Assembly: GCF_004378255.1 (NCBI RefSeq)
Contig: NZ_SNQG01000004.1
Coordinates: 310,001 to 374,000, forward strand
Direction of reading: 5' to 3'
Length of the DNA: 64,000 nucleotides
Origin: Mucilaginibacter phyllosphaerae
Lineage (GTDB): Bacteria; Bacteroidota; Bacteroidia; Sphingobacteriales; Sphingobacteriaceae
Shown in pieces: positions 1-8,789 of the stretch. The position numbers were made by a program, and so were the translations under genes. A model generated the notes under the pieces. That model was not told where the DNA came from. It worked only from the letters and a program-made list of their open reading frames with translations, and did not search any database. The stretch's first letter is position 1; every line of letters begins with the position of its first letter.

Positions 1-1750
1 CGTAGTAGCTATCATCAAATACAGGCGGAAGCGAAAACACAGAATCCAGCTTGGATGTAAATTTTTGCTTGCCGCCCATCAGGTCTATCAGGCCGGCCAC
101 GTCATGAAAAACGCTCCAGGTGTAGTGCCAGCTGTTACCCTCGGTAAAAGCATCACCCCATTTGAAGGGGTTAAACGGCGACTGGAATTTGCCATCTTTA
201 TTTTTGCCGCGCATCAAGCCGGTTTGCGGGTCGAACAGGTTTTTATAGTTCATACTGCGTTTGCGGTAGATCTCTGTTTCTGATACCGGGCGGTTCAAGG
301 CCTTGCCCAATTTATAAATCGTAAAATCATCGTAAGCATACTCCAGTGTGCGGGCGGCATTTTCATTTATCTTTACATCATAAGGCACATAACCTAAAGT
401 ATTGTAATAATCAACACCATCGCGGCCTGTAGCTTCGGGGCCATCATTATTGGCGCCGTGTAATAAAGCTTTGTAAAGGGTTTGGATATCATAACCACGG
501 CCGCCTTTAAGGTAGGCATCGGCCACAACAGATGCCGAGTTGTTACCCACCATTACATCGGCATAGCCGGGGCTGCTCCATTCCGGCAGCCAGCCACCTT
601 CTTTATAATCGTTAACCAAACCTGCCTGCATCTCCTTATTAATTGACGGATACACCAGGTTTAAGAAGGGGTACAAAGCGCGAAATGTATCCCAAAAGCC
701 GGTGCCTGCAAATTTATAGCCAGGCAGTATCTGGCCGTTTTGTGCACTCCAATGAATTGGAGCGCCTTTAGCATCCAACTCGTACATTTTGTTTGGGAAA
801 AACAGCATACGGTACAGGCAGGAGTAAAATGTTTTTACCTGCTCTACCGAACCGCCTTCAACAGCTAACCTGCTTAAAGTTTTGTTCCAAACGGCTTTAG
901 CCTTTTGTTTGGTGATATCAAAGCTATCATTACCAACTTCCCTGTTCAGGCTTATTTCGGCCTGCTCTAAACTGATGAACGATGAGGCCACACGCAGATT
1001 AACCTTTTCTCCTTTTGCGGTTTTAAAGCCTATAACTGCGATGGCATGTTTGGCATTAAGTTCCAAACCATCTTTTAAAGTGCTGTCGCTATACACCTGC
1101 GCGGTAGTAATTGGCTTATCTACATAAATAACAAAGTAGTTTTTAAAATTCTTAAGTGGTCCGCGGGCGTATTTAGTAGAGTATCCTATAATTTTCTTCT
1201 CTCCGGGGATGATCTTGATGTACGAACCTTTGTCAAAAGCATCAATAACAATAAACGAGCTATCTGTTTTGGGGTACGTGAACCTGAATTGTGCACTGCG
1301 TTCGGTGGGCGCAATCTCGGTAGTTATATCATGGTCGGCCAGGTAAACACTGTAATAATAGGGCTTGGCTATCTCTGCCTTGTGCGAAAACCAACTTTGA
1401 CGCTGGTTTTGCGATACTTTGGTTTTACCGGTAACCGGCATAATGGCAAACTGTCCGTAGTCATTCATCCACGGAGATGGCTGATGGGTTTGTTTAAAGC
1501 CGTTTATTTTATAAGCATCATAAGTATATTGCCATCCATCGCCCATTTTACCGGTTTGAGGCGTCCAAAAGTTCATGCCCCAGGGTACCGCTATGGCAGG
1601 GTAGGTGTTACCGTTGCTCAGGTCGTATTTAGATTGTGTACCCATTAGTGGATTGATCCATTCCACCGGGTCGGTAACTCTGGTTACTTCCTGGGCAAAT
1701 ATTGCAAACGAAAATAGTGAGAAAGTTAAAAGAAGAAATTTCTTTTTCAT
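1..1750 (-). CDS. GH92 family alpha-mannosidase, C-terminus cut by the window edge
   Basis: The reading frame is open from an ATG at 1748-1750 down to base 1, giving 583 residues with no stop. The start is followed by a typical signal peptide (MKKKFLLLTFSLFSFAIFAQ), so the enzyme is exported, probably to the periplasm. The mature N-terminus reads VDPVEWINPLMGT-like, then WGMNFWTPQTG, and later GTGFWDTFRALYPF, GGWLPEWSSPGY and VVADAYLKG. These are hallmarks of GH92 calcium-dependent exo-acting alpha-mannosidases. GH92 enzymes are usually about 750 residues, so roughly a fifth is outside the window, including the C-terminal catalytic base. It lies downstream of ruvB on the same strand but behind a hairpin, so it is probably its own unit. 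Family assignment is firm; linkage specificity (1,2, 1,3 or other) cannot be read. Confidence 0.9.
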   Translation of the reverse strand, partial: MKKKFLLLTFSLFSFAIFAQEVTRVTDPVEWINPLMGTQSKYDLSNGNTYPAIAVPWGMNFWTPQTGKMGDGWQYTYDAYKINGFKQTHQPSPWMNDYGQFAIMPVTGKTKVSQNQRQSWFSHKAEIAKPYYYSVYLADHDITTEIAPTERSAQFRFTYPKTDSSFIVIDAFDKGSYIKIIPGEKKIIGYSTKYARGPLKNFKNYFVIYVDKPITTAQVYSDSTLKDGLELNAKHAIAVIGFKTAKGEKVNLRVASSFISLEQAEISLNREVGNDSFDITKQKAKAVWNKTLSRLAVEGGSVEQVKTFYSCLYRMLFFPNKMYELDAKGAPIHWSAQNGQILPGYKFAGTGFWDTFRALYPFLNLVYPSINKEMQAGLVNDYKEGGWLPEWSSPGYADVMVGNNSASVVADAYLKGGRGYDIQTLYKALLHGANNDGPEATGRDGVDYYNTLGYVPYDVKINENAARTLEYAYDDFTIYKLGKALNRPVSETEIYRKRSMNYKNLFDPQTGLMRGKNKDGKFQSPFNPFKWGDAFTEGNSWHYTWSVFHDVAGLIDLMGGKQKFTSKLDSVFSLPPVFDDSYY

Positions 1751-1790
1751 GTGTGAGTTTAATGGTAATATAATATAAACCGGCCGTAAA

Positions 1791-1825
1791 TATAAAAGAC
1801 TGGCGGGTATTGCCAGTCTTTTATA
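1791..1825 (-). terminator. Hairpin between ruvB and the GH92 gene
   Basis: A perfect 14-base stem (1791-1804 with 1812-1825) encloses a 7-base loop. The minus-strand 3' arm ends in a T-rich run (TCTTTTATA). It sits about 80 bases past the ruvB stop, where a terminator would be expected, and just upstream of the GH92 start. Confidence 0.6.
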
Positions 1826-1903
1826 TTGTAAAAATGTTATAGCTGCCGGGTATTTATTTCAATAAATCTCAAAAACCTGGTATATAACTATCGTTAGCTT
1901 ATA

Positions 1904-2926
1904 TTAAAATAAGGAGGGATTGCCCCCGAGTTTGATTTTGCCAAGATGCCTGTAAGCGCTTTCTGTGGCTTCGCGGCCGCGCGCAGTACGCATTAAAAAG
2001 CCTTCCTGTATTAAAAAGGGCTCGTACACTTCTTCAATGGTGCCCTCTTCTTCGCCAACAGCGGTGGCTATGGTTTTTAAACCTACAGGGCCTCCCTTAA
2101 ATTTGTCTATAATGGTAGACAGGATCTTGTTATCCATTTCGTCTAACCCATGTTCATCAACATTAAGTGCGTTAAGTGCATATTTGGCAATGGCGGTATC
2201 AATATTGCCGTCGCCTTTTATCTGGGCAAAATCGCGCGTGCGGCGCAGCAGGGCGTTGGCAATACGCGGTGTACCACGGCTGCGGCGGGCAATTTCATAG
2301 GCACCTTCGTCGCTTATGGGGGTGCGTAAAATGGATGCCGAGCGTAAAACAATAGTAGTTAGCAGTTTGGCGTCATAATATTCAAGCCTGCAGTTAATGC
2401 CAAATCTGGCACGTAAGGGTGCCGTTAACAAGCCCGAGCGTGTGGTGGCGCCTACAAGCGTAAACGGGTTAAGAGAGATCTGTACAGAGCGGGCATTGGG
2501 GCCGCTCTCCAGCATGATATCTATCTTAAAGTCTTCCATAGCCGAGTACAGGTATTCTTCTACCAGCGGGCTTAAACGATGGATCTCGTCAATAAAAAGG
2601 ATGTCTCCGGTTTCCAGGTTAGTGAGTAAACCAGCCAGATCCCCCGGTTTATCCAATACAGGGCCGGATGTTATTTTAATACCTGCGCCCATTTCATTGG
2701 CAATAATGTGCGACAGCGTAGTTTTACCTAAACCGGGAGGGCCGTGCAGCAGCACATGATCTAACGCTTCGCCGCGCTGGCGGGCCGCCTGTACAAATAC
2801 GCGCAGGTTTGCCATAATACTGTACTGACCGGTAAAATCTTCAAAAGCTGCCGGGCGCAGTACTTTTTCGATATCCCGTTCGGCAGGACTAAGGCGTTCG
2901 CTATCCGGATCAAGGTTTTCGTTCAT
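1904..2926 (-). CDS. ruvB: Holliday junction branch-migration ATPase RuvB
   Basis: RuvB is the hexameric AAA+ motor that, with RuvA, drives branch migration of Holliday junctions in recombinational repair. The 340-residue product is full length for the family. It opens with the conserved region [12 protein letters not shown], followed by Walker [10 protein letters not shown] (near residue 63), Walker [11 protein letters not shown] (near 112), the GATTRSG segment (near 160) and the arginine-finger/winged-helix C-terminus ([27 protein letters not shown]). The ATG at 2924-2926 fits the family start. No ruvA or ruvC is adjacent, which is usual in Bacteroidota. A hairpin lies downstream. Confidence 0.98.
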   Translation of the reverse strand: MNENLDPDSERLSPAERDIEKVLRPAAFEDFTGQYSIMANLRVFVQAARQRGEALDHVLLHGPPGLGKTTLSHIIANEMGAGIKITSGPVLDKPGDLAGLLTNLETGDILFIDEIHRLSPLVEEYLYSAMEDFKIDIMLESGPNARSVQISLNPFTLVGATTRSGLLTAPLRARFGINCRLEYYDAKLLTTIVLRSASILRTPISDEGAYEIARRSRGTPRIANALLRRTRDFAQIKGDGNIDTAIAKYALNALNVDEHGLDEMDNKILSTIIDKFKGGPVGLKTIATAVGEEEGTIEEVYEPFLIQEGFLMRTARGREATESAYRHLGKIKLGGNPSLF

Positions 2927-2959
2927 TAGGGTAAAATTAGGAATTTTACGGGGATTAGT

Positions 2960-3047
2960 TAATTAGAGGTTAGAGATGAGTTAGAAAACGGAAAGTAAGA
3001 GATACATAATTGGCCTAATCTCTATTCTTCGGTCTCTAATCTCAAAC
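2960..3047. repeat. Degenerate TTAGAGAT-type intergenic repeat
   Basis: Between ruvB and the glycosyltransferase, short TTAGAG/TTAGAGAT units (2963-2977) face CTAATCTC/CTCTAATCTC units (3015-3043) on the other side of the gap. Together they form an imperfect inverted repeat. Similar short palindromic units are often scattered between genes in this family. It could also be part of the 3' end of the glycosyltransferase unit. Only the local sequence supports this call. Confidence 0.3.
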
Positions 3048-3779
3048 TCACCCTTCCGGATACTTCCTGAATATACTGTTGATCTTCATTTGTATCACAC
3101 CAAAAAATGCCTCTTTGAAGATGCCGGATGACATTTTTGAGGTGCCCGCCGTACGGTCGGTAAAGATGATAGGCACTTCGGTTACTTTAAAGCCATGTTT
3201 AATAGAAGTGTATTTCATTTCTATCTGGAAAGCATAACCCACAAATTTTATTTTATCAAGATTTAGTGTTTCTAAAACTTTTCGTTTGTAGCACATAAAG
3301 CCGGCTGTTGCATCCTGCACATCAATACCGGTGATAAAACGTACATAAACGGATGCAAAAAAGCTCATCAATACACGGCTCATTGGCCAGTTAACCACAT
3401 TTACACCCTTAATGTACCGCGAACCAATGGCCGCATCCGCACCATCTATACAGGCCTGGCGTAAACGTAACAGATCATCAGGGTTGTGCGAAAAATCAGC
3501 ATCCATCTCAAATATAAAATCGTAATGATGTGCTACCGACCATTTAAAACCATGTATGTAAGCTGTTCCTAATCCCTGCTTGCCCAGGCGTTCTTCTATG
3601 AATAACTTATCGTTAAATTCCGGCTGAAGTTGCTTTACAATGGCAGCAGTACCGTCTGGCGAGCCATCGTCAATAATCAGCAGGTGGAAATCATGAGGTA
3701 AGGTAAACACCTTGCGTATCATTCGCTCAATGTTTTCTTTCTCGTTGTAAGTAGGGATAATGACAATGCTATCGGGCAC
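3048..3779 (-). CDS. Polyprenol monophosphomannose synthase-like GT2 glycosyltransferase
   Basis: A 243-residue GT-A glycosyltransferase of the dolichol-phosphate-mannose synthase type. It transfers a sugar from a nucleotide donor (GDP-mannose in characterised relatives) to polyprenyl phosphate at the inner membrane. Visible motifs are VIIPTYNEKENI (residues 6-17), DDGSPDGT (37-44), the metal-binding MDADFSHNP (near 92) and GSRYI (near 118). There is no C-terminal membrane domain, as in the short soluble Dpm1 class. The start is GTG (3777-3779); no ATG lies in frame just upstream and the product begins exactly at the family N-terminus. Donor and acceptor are inferred from family only. Confidence 0.88.
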   Translation of the reverse strand: MPDSIVIIPTYNEKENIERMIRKVFTLPHDFHLLIIDDGSPDGTAAIVKQLQPEFNDKLFIEERLGKQGLGTAYIHGFKWSVAHHYDFIFEMDADFSHNPDDLLRLRQACIDGADAAIGSRYIKGVNVVNWPMSRVLMSFFASVYVRFITGIDVQDATAGFMCYKRKVLETLNLDKIKFVGYAFQIEMKYTSIKHGFKVTEVPIIFTDRTAGTSKMSSGIFKEAFFGVIQMKINSIFRKYPEG

Positions 3780-3848
3780 GGCAGACGCAGGATTTGTTTT
3801 GGTAAAGAACGCCGCTAAAATAATTTAATTTTACACGGCTTTAAAATA

Positions 3849-3881
3849 AAAAACAGGAAAGTAGGGTACTTTCCTGTTTTT
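3849..3881. terminator. Bidirectional terminator after the POT transporter gene
   Basis: A 15-base stem (3849-3863 with 3867-3881) with a GGG loop is flanked by an A run on the left and a T run on the right. It therefore reads as an intrinsic terminator on either strand. It lies directly past the stop of the minus-strand transporter gene. Confidence 0.85.
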
Positions 3882-3898
3882 TTAACAGTTGTATGTTG

Positions 3899-5392
3899 TT
3901 AAAGGCGCTCTGTTTCTGCTGCTACCTGATTGATGATAACCGGGTCGGTAATGTAATTACGCTCTTTTAAACGCGGAGAAATAATTAAGAATGCAATGAT
4001 AAACACGCATATAAACGCTACAAAGAACCATTCGTAATTGGCACCTTTAAGATTTGTAGCCCACCAGCCGCCACCTTCAATAAGCCCGTTTACAACGGCG
4101 GTAATAAGGTTGCCGAAAGATACCACCAGGAACCAGATCCCGGTCATGGTACTCTTCATTGATTTTGGCGAATGTGTGTAAGCATATTCCAAACCTGTGA
4201 TAGATACCAATACTTCTGCTGCCGAAAGTATCAAAAAGGCAAACACCTGCCACCAAATAGAAGGTGAGCCGCCATGATCCAGGCTGGTATGTATCACGCC
4301 AATCACTACAAATGATAAAGCTGTTAGCACCAAGCCGGTACCAAGCCTGCGTAATGGGGTTGTTTTTAATCCCCGTTTATCCAACCATGGGTATATCACA
4401 TAGTTAAACAACGGAATAAACATAAGCAGGAATAAGGTATTAAAAGTTGATAACTGACCGGGATATACGGTGAATGTAGTAAAACCAAGGTTAATAACAC
4501 GATCCATCTTTGCTGCATATAATGTCCATTCAGATAAACACTGATCCCAAACAGCCCAAAATGCGAGGGCGAAAAAGAATACTGTCATAACCCTGTACAC
4601 GGCTTTTACGCCTTCAACACGTTCAGGGTCATAAGTGCCCTTGGCGATATCAAGCATGTGTTGCCCCGGTTTACGCTGGCTTAAGTGCGTAAGTGCATAC
4701 CAGGTAATAAATACCAGGTTATTGCGGTTTATACCTTGCGGGGACACCTTTACATACTTTTTACGCCCCGAAAAAAATATGATGGTAGCCAGCGCCATCA
4801 GTAGGCCGGGGATACCGAAAGCCCATTTTGGCCCAAAATGCTCATAAGTCCAGGGAATGGCAACTGTCGAGATCATAGAGCCGGCATTGATACTGAAATA
4901 AAACCAGCCGTAAACTTTAGAAAGCAGATCCTGGTTGGTAGCATCAAACTGGTCGCCAACGTTAGCCGATACGCACGACTTGATACCGCCTGCGCCAATG
5001 GCAACAACAAGTAAACCCAATTCAAAGCCACTAAGGCCGCCATCAAACGTAGCCAGCATTAAATGCCCGATGCAGTAAATTATAGATACATAAAGGATAA
5101 GCTTATATTTCCCGGTGAACCAATCAGCTATCATACCGCCTACAAATGGCAAGGCATAGGCCACCATCACAAACAAGTGGTGTAGCTTATTAGCATGCGC
5201 ATTAGCCTGGTCGGTTAATGCCGGATTGTCTGCAGGGTTAAAAAATTGCTTTACTAAAAACAGGGTAAGTATAGAGCGCATTCCATAGAAACTAAAGCGT
5301 TCTGCTGCTTCATTTCCGATAATATAGGGAACACTTTTGGGGAATCTTGATTTTGCTTTTACCGGCGATGCCGGGATGGTGGTTTCTGCCAT
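3899..5392 (-). CDS. POT/PTR family proton-dependent oligopeptide transporter
   Basis: A 497-residue inner-membrane symporter of the proton-dependent oligopeptide transporter family, importing di- or tripeptides with protons. The N-terminal PTR2 signature is present as EAAERFSFYG (near residue 28; ExxERFxYG class), followed by FVGGMIADWFTGKYK (the loop 2-3 motif) and FYFSINAGSMIST (PTR2 signature 2). About 12 to 14 hydrophobic segments can be counted. It carries the extra central linker typical of bacterial and Bacteroidota members. It is flanked by terminators and intergenic gaps, so it is probably monocistronic. The ATG at 5392 is well placed before a short cytosolic N-terminus. Peptide size preference cannot be read. 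Confidence 0.92.
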   Translation of the reverse strand: MAETTIPASPVKAKSRFPKSVPYIIGNEAAERFSFYGMRSILTLFLVKQFFNPADNPALTDQANAHANKLHHLFVMVAYALPFVGGMIADWFTGKYKLILYVSIIYCIGHLMLATFDGGLSGFELGLLVVAIGAGGIKSCVSANVGDQFDATNQDLLSKVYGWFYFSINAGSMISTVAIPWTYEHFGPKWAFGIPGLLMALATIIFFSGRKKYVKVSPQGINRNNLVFITWYALTHLSQRKPGQHMLDIAKGTYDPERVEGVKAVYRVMTVFFFALAFWAVWDQCLSEWTLYAAKMDRVINLGFTTFTVYPGQLSTFNTLFLLMFIPLFNYVIYPWLDKRGLKTTPLRRLGTGLVLTALSFVVIGVIHTSLDHGGSPSIWWQVFAFLILSAAEVLVSITGLEYAYTHSPKSMKSTMTGIWFLVVSFGNLITAVVNGLIEGGGWWATNLKGANYEWFFVAFICVFIIAFLIISPRLKERNYITDPVIINQVAAETERL

Positions 5393-5508
5393 TATCTGTA
5401 ATAACTATTTTTTCCTAAATTACTATAATTAAATTGATCCAAAATTTTATACCGAAATTATTACAGAAGATGCCTGTAATGTTTTTGATTATTGTGTGTT
5501 AACAAGCT

Positions 5509-6426
5509 TTAATTTCTTTTACGAACAGGTATCGCTTTTCTATCAATAATTGCCTGTATCTTGGGGTCTGTGTACCCTTCATCCTGTGTTTGGGGAATGT
5601 TGCGCATATCTAAATTTTGTACTAATACCCAACGGCCGTTTTTGAGTTGATAACCGTCGTAGCTCAGGTCCGGGCCAAAGGTTTCGGGGCTGTCTTTCAT
5701 TTTTTGGTCAGGTGGGGCAAGATGATCAAACACAATCAGGTTTTGGTCTGGTACGTAACGCAGCAGCATAGATGCCTGGCGGGTGTATTCAAAAACTATC
5801 CGTTTACGGTTATTACCATCACCAAATACGGGCATGCCCAGTACAGGTTTGTTATCCCTGTCAAAAGAAAGCACCTCGATAACCTTTTTTGTAGATTTTA
5901 CGTTGTTGCCCTTCCAGCCAAGTAATACATAATAAGGCTTTGCTGCCGATATGCGAATGATCTTATAATATTGTGCACCATACCATTTGTGGTTATCAGT
6001 AACAGAGTCTTCAGGGTTTTTAATAAATGGCGTGTAATCTTCCAGCGGATACATCAGCAAACTACTGCCGGTATTCATTTGCACCGTGCCGTAATAACGG
6101 TAACTGCCGTCCTGGTTCATAACGTGCCAGCTTAGTATCCGGAAACGGTTATCGGGCGAGTTGATGATACTTACCGTTTTTACCGAATCGAAAGGATAAT
6201 TAAAAGAATGCGGAATTTTTAAGGCCATAACCAGCATTTTGATAAACCTGTAATTGGCATTTTTGCGTTCCAGTTCCTCGGGATTGTTAATAAATACTTT
6301 CCCAATGTTTTTAAGGCTATCCTGGTAAATGTTTAGCTGTTTCAGATTTTTAGCCTCATCAGAGTGCTGTGCAAAGCATGCACCGAAAGAAAACACAAAT
6401 AAAAAAGCTAATAAAGATCCCCTCAT
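5509..6426 (-). CDS. Secreted protein of unknown function
   Basis: A 305-residue protein with a clear signal peptide (MRGSLLAFLFVFSFGACFAQ, cleavage after AQ), so it is periplasmic or outer-surface. The mature part has alternating hydrophilic strands, with sequences such as FRILSWHVMNQDGSYRYYGT, YKIIRISAAKPYYVLLGWKG and KRIVFEYTRQASMLLRY, and looks like a beta-rich single domain. No catalytic motif or named domain was recognised. It lies 72 bases upstream of nothing it obviously belongs with: the thiolase gene ends of the same strand but 70 bases away, so co-transcription is possible. Similar proteins of this length are common hypothetical proteins in Sphingobacteriaceae. Confidence 0.75.
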   Translation of the reverse strand: MRGSLLAFLFVFSFGACFAQHSDEAKNLKQLNIYQDSLKNIGKVFINNPEELERKNANYRFIKMLVMALKIPHSFNYPFDSVKTVSIINSPDNRFRILSWHVMNQDGSYRYYGTVQMNTGSSLLMYPLEDYTPFIKNPEDSVTDNHKWYGAQYYKIIRISAAKPYYVLLGWKGNNVKSTKKVIEVLSFDRDNKPVLGMPVFGDGNNRKRIVFEYTRQASMLLRYVPDQNLIVFDHLAPPDQKMKDSPETFGPDLSYDGYQLKNGRWVLVQNLDMRNIPQTQDEGYTDPKIQAIIDRKAIPVRKRN

Positions 6427-6497
6427 TAAAAATGTATTGATATTATAATGCTAAAACGTAAAGCAACACGCTAAATTATCAAAAAGATCGAGGCTTG

Positions 6498-7676
6498 TTA
6501 TGATAAATTTTCGATAACCAATGCACTTGCGCCGCCACCCCCGTTACAAATACCTGCTGCGCCCAGTTTGCCGCCATTTTGCTGTAAAACGTGTATTAGT
6601 GTTACAATGATACGCGCACCGGATGCACCCAGCGGATGGCCTATAGCTACCGCGCCGCCGTTTACGTTAACCTTAGCAGGATCAAGTTGTAATATTTTGT
6701 TATTGGCTACTGCAACAACCGAAAAGGCTTCATTTATTTCAAAAAAATCAATCTGTTCTGCAGTCAGGCCTGCCTTATGTAAAGCCAGCGGGATAGCTTT
6801 GGCCGGTGCTGTAGTAAAATATTCGGGCGCCTGCTGGGCATCGGCAAACGAAACAATTTTGGCCAGTGGTTTAATGCCCATAGCATCGGCTTTCTCTTTA
6901 CTCATTAATACCAGGGCAGCAGCACCATCATTTAGGGTTGATGCATTAGCGGCCGTAACCGTACCATCTTTTTTAAACACCGGCTTAAGTGTTGGTATTT
7001 TATCAAATTTTACGGTGTTTGGTTCTTCGTCATCTGTAAATAAAGTAACCTCACCTTTTTTATCTTTTAGTTCCACCGGCGTAATTTCTGCATTGAATTT
7101 ACCTGCGGTTTGCGCTGCTTGTGCACGCTTGTAGGATGTTATGGCAAATGCATCCTGCTCTTCGCGGGTAACGTTGCAGTCAACGGCGCAAAGTTCGGCT
7201 GCAGAGCCCATATGGTAATCGTTATAAACATCCCAAAGGCCGTCTTTAACCAGGCCATCTATAATTTGTCCGTTACCTAAACGGTAACCGTTACGGGCTT
7301 TATCCAGGTAATAAGGTACATTGCTCATGCTTTCCATACCGCCGGCCAGTACAACATCATTATCGCCGCAGGCAATGCTTTGGGCTGCCAGCATAACAGC
7401 CTTCATACCCGACGCACAAACTTTGTTAACCGTTGTTGCCGGTAAGTAGGGCAAACCTGCAAATACAGCTGCCTGTGTTGCAGGGGCCTGGCCCAAATTA
7501 GCCGATAGTACATTGCCCATATATATTTCCTGCACATCTGCCGGTTGCAGCCCTGCTTTTTCAATAGCCGATTTGATAACCAAAGCGCCTATTTGCGTTG
7601 CCGATAATGTTGCTAAACTGCCGCCGAAACTACCTATGGGAGTGCGGGTGGCCGAAACGATATATACTTCTTTCAT
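6498..7676 (-). CDS. Acetyl-CoA C-acetyltransferase (thiolase)
   Basis: A biosynthetic-type thiolase that condenses two acetyl-CoA to acetoacetyl-CoA, or runs the reverse thiolysis. The 392-residue length is standard. It carries the nucleophile cysteine in NKVCASGMKA (C87), the NEAFSVV segment with the catalytic region histidine-asparagine motif (near 315), the GGAVAIGHPLGASGARI signature (near 342) and the C-terminal active-site cysteine in GICNGGGGASA (near 377). A promoter-like TAAATTTG lies on the minus strand at 7705-7712. No beta-oxidation genes are adjacent, so the pathway (fatty acid, ketone body or amino acid breakdown) is not decided by context. Confidence 0.95.
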   Translation of the reverse strand: MKEVYIVSATRTPIGSFGGSLATLSATQIGALVIKSAIEKAGLQPADVQEIYMGNVLSANLGQAPATQAAVFAGLPYLPATTVNKVCASGMKAVMLAAQSIACGDNDVVLAGGMESMSNVPYYLDKARNGYRLGNGQIIDGLVKDGLWDVYNDYHMGSAAELCAVDCNVTREEQDAFAITSYKRAQAAQTAGKFNAEITPVELKDKKGEVTLFTDDEEPNTVKFDKIPTLKPVFKKDGTVTAANASTLNDGAAALVLMSKEKADAMGIKPLAKIVSFADAQQAPEYFTTAPAKAIPLALHKAGLTAEQIDFFEINEAFSVVAVANNKILQLDPAKVNVNGGAVAIGHPLGASGARIIVTLIHVLQQNGGKLGAAGICNGGGGASALVIENLS

Positions 7677-7704
7677 AAGGAAGAGTCTTTTATAAATGGT
7701 GAGG

Positions 7705-7712
7705 CAAATTTA
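7705..7712 (-). promoter_or_regulatory. Possible -7 box for the thiolase gene
   Basis: On the minus strand the sequence is TAAATTTG, an exact match to the Bacteroidota TAnnTTTG -7 element, 28 bases before the thiolase ATG. No clear TTG -33 element is found at the expected 19-21 base distance, so the call is weak. Confidence 0.35.
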
Positions 7713-7853
7713 GGATTTTACTGATAATAGTAACGATAGAAAAAGAAATATTATGCATGCATAGTAATTTTCGATACTGTGTTATCTAAATTTTTGATAA
7801 TTATTTATTTACAGTTATATTTAGTGATATTATTTAACTTAAACATTTTAATC

Positions 7854-8063
7854 ATGACAAAATTATCGAGAAAAGAAATGAAAACAGTTGCGGGAGGTGT
7901 AACAAGTAACAGAAACAAATGGACCTGCTATGGCTCCAGTTACCAGGGATACGTTACCACTTGTGCCGATTTTAACCCAACTTCTTATTGTTCCGGTTGC
8001 GGCTACAGCGATTGTGTAGATACAGGCGTAAGATGTTCTACCACTACGTTGTGTGTTTGTTAA
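7854..8063 (+). CDS. Double-glycine leader, Cys-rich small peptide (putative RiPP/bacteriocin-like precursor)
   Basis: A 69-residue peptide. The first 15 residues (MTKLSRKEMKTVAGG) have the form of the short Bacteroidota double-glycine leader (K-L-S-R-K-E-M-K-x-V-x-GG), which C39-type peptidase exporters cleave after GG. The 54-residue core carries eight cysteines (25, 37, 46, 49, 54, 61, 67, 69), including CSGC and a terminal CVC, with many Tyr, Ser and Thr. The open frame extends upstream to a GTG at 7779, but that would put a hydrophobic stretch ahead of the leader; the ATG at 7854 gives the canonical leader and is preferred. No modification enzyme, peptidase or exporter gene is nearby, so it is an orphan here. 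It is isolated, with a strong terminator on its own stop codon. Whether it is modified, disulfide-bonded or a signal is unknown. Confidence 0.75.
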   Translation: MTKLSRKEMKTVAGGVTSNRNKWTCYGSSYQGYVTTCADFNPTSYCSGCGYSDCVDTGVRCSTTTLCVC

Positions 8064-8106
8064 AAGTACTTAGGGCTGCATTAAGCAGCCCTAAGTACTT
8101 TTTTTT
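8062..8106. terminator. Strong two-way terminator overlapping two stop codons
   Basis: An 18-base perfect stem (8062-8079 with 8085-8102), loop ATTAA, followed by T8 on the plus strand and preceded by AAAA, which supplies a short T run on the minus strand. It overlaps the TAA of the small Cys-rich peptide and the last codons and stop (8091-8093) of the convergent ribbon-helix-helix gene, so one hairpin closes both units. Confidence 0.9.
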
Positions 8107-8255
8107 CGGATAGTTCTTTTACGCACCTTCAAGGCCTCCTGCAGTAAATACTCTATCTGCCCGTTAGTGCTGCGAAACTCATCGGCTCCCCACAGTTCAA
8201 TATCCTTAAGTACGTCGGGGTTTATCCTTAAAACAAATGCTTTTTTTTCTGCCAT
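8091..8255 (-). CDS. Arc-type ribbon-helix-helix small DNA-binding protein
   Basis: A 54-residue frame from ATG 8253-8255. The product begins MAEKKAFVLRINPDVLKDIE and continues with ELWGADEFRSTNGQIEYLLQEALK and a basic tail. The pattern of a short beta strand (FVLRI), helix (PDVLKDIELWGADEF), turn (RSTN) and helix (GQIEYLLQEAL) is that of the Arc/CopG ribbon-helix-helix repressors, with the strand residues expected to contact DNA as a dimer. It follows the preceding gene by only 4 bases and is the last gene of the SPFH operon. It is probably a regulator, and a palindrome ahead of the operon (9661-9695) is a candidate target. Its last codons lie inside the terminator hairpin. Confidence 0.8.
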   Translation of the reverse strand: MAEKKAFVLRINPDVLKDIELWGADEFRSTNGQIEYLLQEALKVRKRTIRKKST

Positions 8256-8259
8256 AGTA

Positions 8260-8787
8260 TTAACTTGCTGCTGCCTGCTGCCGGCGTAACAATATAATGT
8301 GTAAGCCTATAAGCGTAATTAAAGGCAGTGAGGGCACTTGATCTTGCTTTAAAACCTGGCAAAATGTAACAGCGTAGGGCTGCTTAAAATTAAAGGCCTG
8401 CAAACTTATCTCAAGCATATCGCCTAAACTATCATTGGTAATGGTTAATGATTTAGAAAACATTTTTTTGTATAAGTAAGTCGCCTCAAAACCACTATCC
8501 ATGTACAGGTTAAAATCCCGTTTCCAGGTTTGTGGGGTTAGGGTGCCAATGTTTTCATTTTCGCCTTTGTTTAAAAGCAAAGCCCGTTTAAACCAGCCCT
8601 TACGCTTAATGGTCCAGGTGCCTTGCGGTGTTTCTATTATTGCGTTTCGGTTAAAATTAGAGCTGTAACTAAGCCTGCCGTACACATATTGTCCGTCGGT
8701 TAATTCAAAGTCAGGATACCAGAAACCTTTTTTTACGATAGTTAGCTGGTGGGCGCGCAATTGGTCAAGTTGTTTATAATCGCTCAT
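8260..8787 (-). CDS. Unknown protein in the SPFH operon
   Basis: A 175-residue protein from ATG 8785-8787 (MSDYKQLDQLRAHQ). The open frame extends further upstream only through a TTG and into the SPFH gene, so that longer form is rejected. The body has repeated strand-like segments, such as YVYGRLSYSSNFNRNAIIET, GTWTIKRKGWFKRALLL and IGTLTPQTWKRDFNLYM, recalling small beta-barrel phospholipid-scramblase/LURP-like folds. It ends with a hydrophobic segment (SLPLITLIGLHIILL) that could anchor it in the membrane. It starts 2 bases after the SPFH stop, so translation is probably coupled. No function is assigned. Confidence 0.75.
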   Translation of the reverse strand: MSDYKQLDQLRAHQLTIVKKGFWYPDFELTDGQYVYGRLSYSSNFNRNAIIETPQGTWTIKRKGWFKRALLLNKGENENIGTLTPQTWKRDFNLYMDSGFEATYLYKKMFSKSLTITNDSLGDMLEISLQAFNFKQPYAVTFCQVLKQDQVPSLPLITLIGLHIILLRRQQAAAS

Positions 8788-8789
8788 AA

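Noticed and set aside
6568..7134. 188-residue frame opposite the thiolase gene
   Set aside because: It is antisense to a conserved enzyme and its composition reflects the complementary strand.
7779..7853. Longer form of the Cys-rich peptide starting at GTG 7779
   Set aside because: The extra 25 residues are hydrophobic and precede the canonical double-glycine leader; the ATG at 7854 gives a standard leader.
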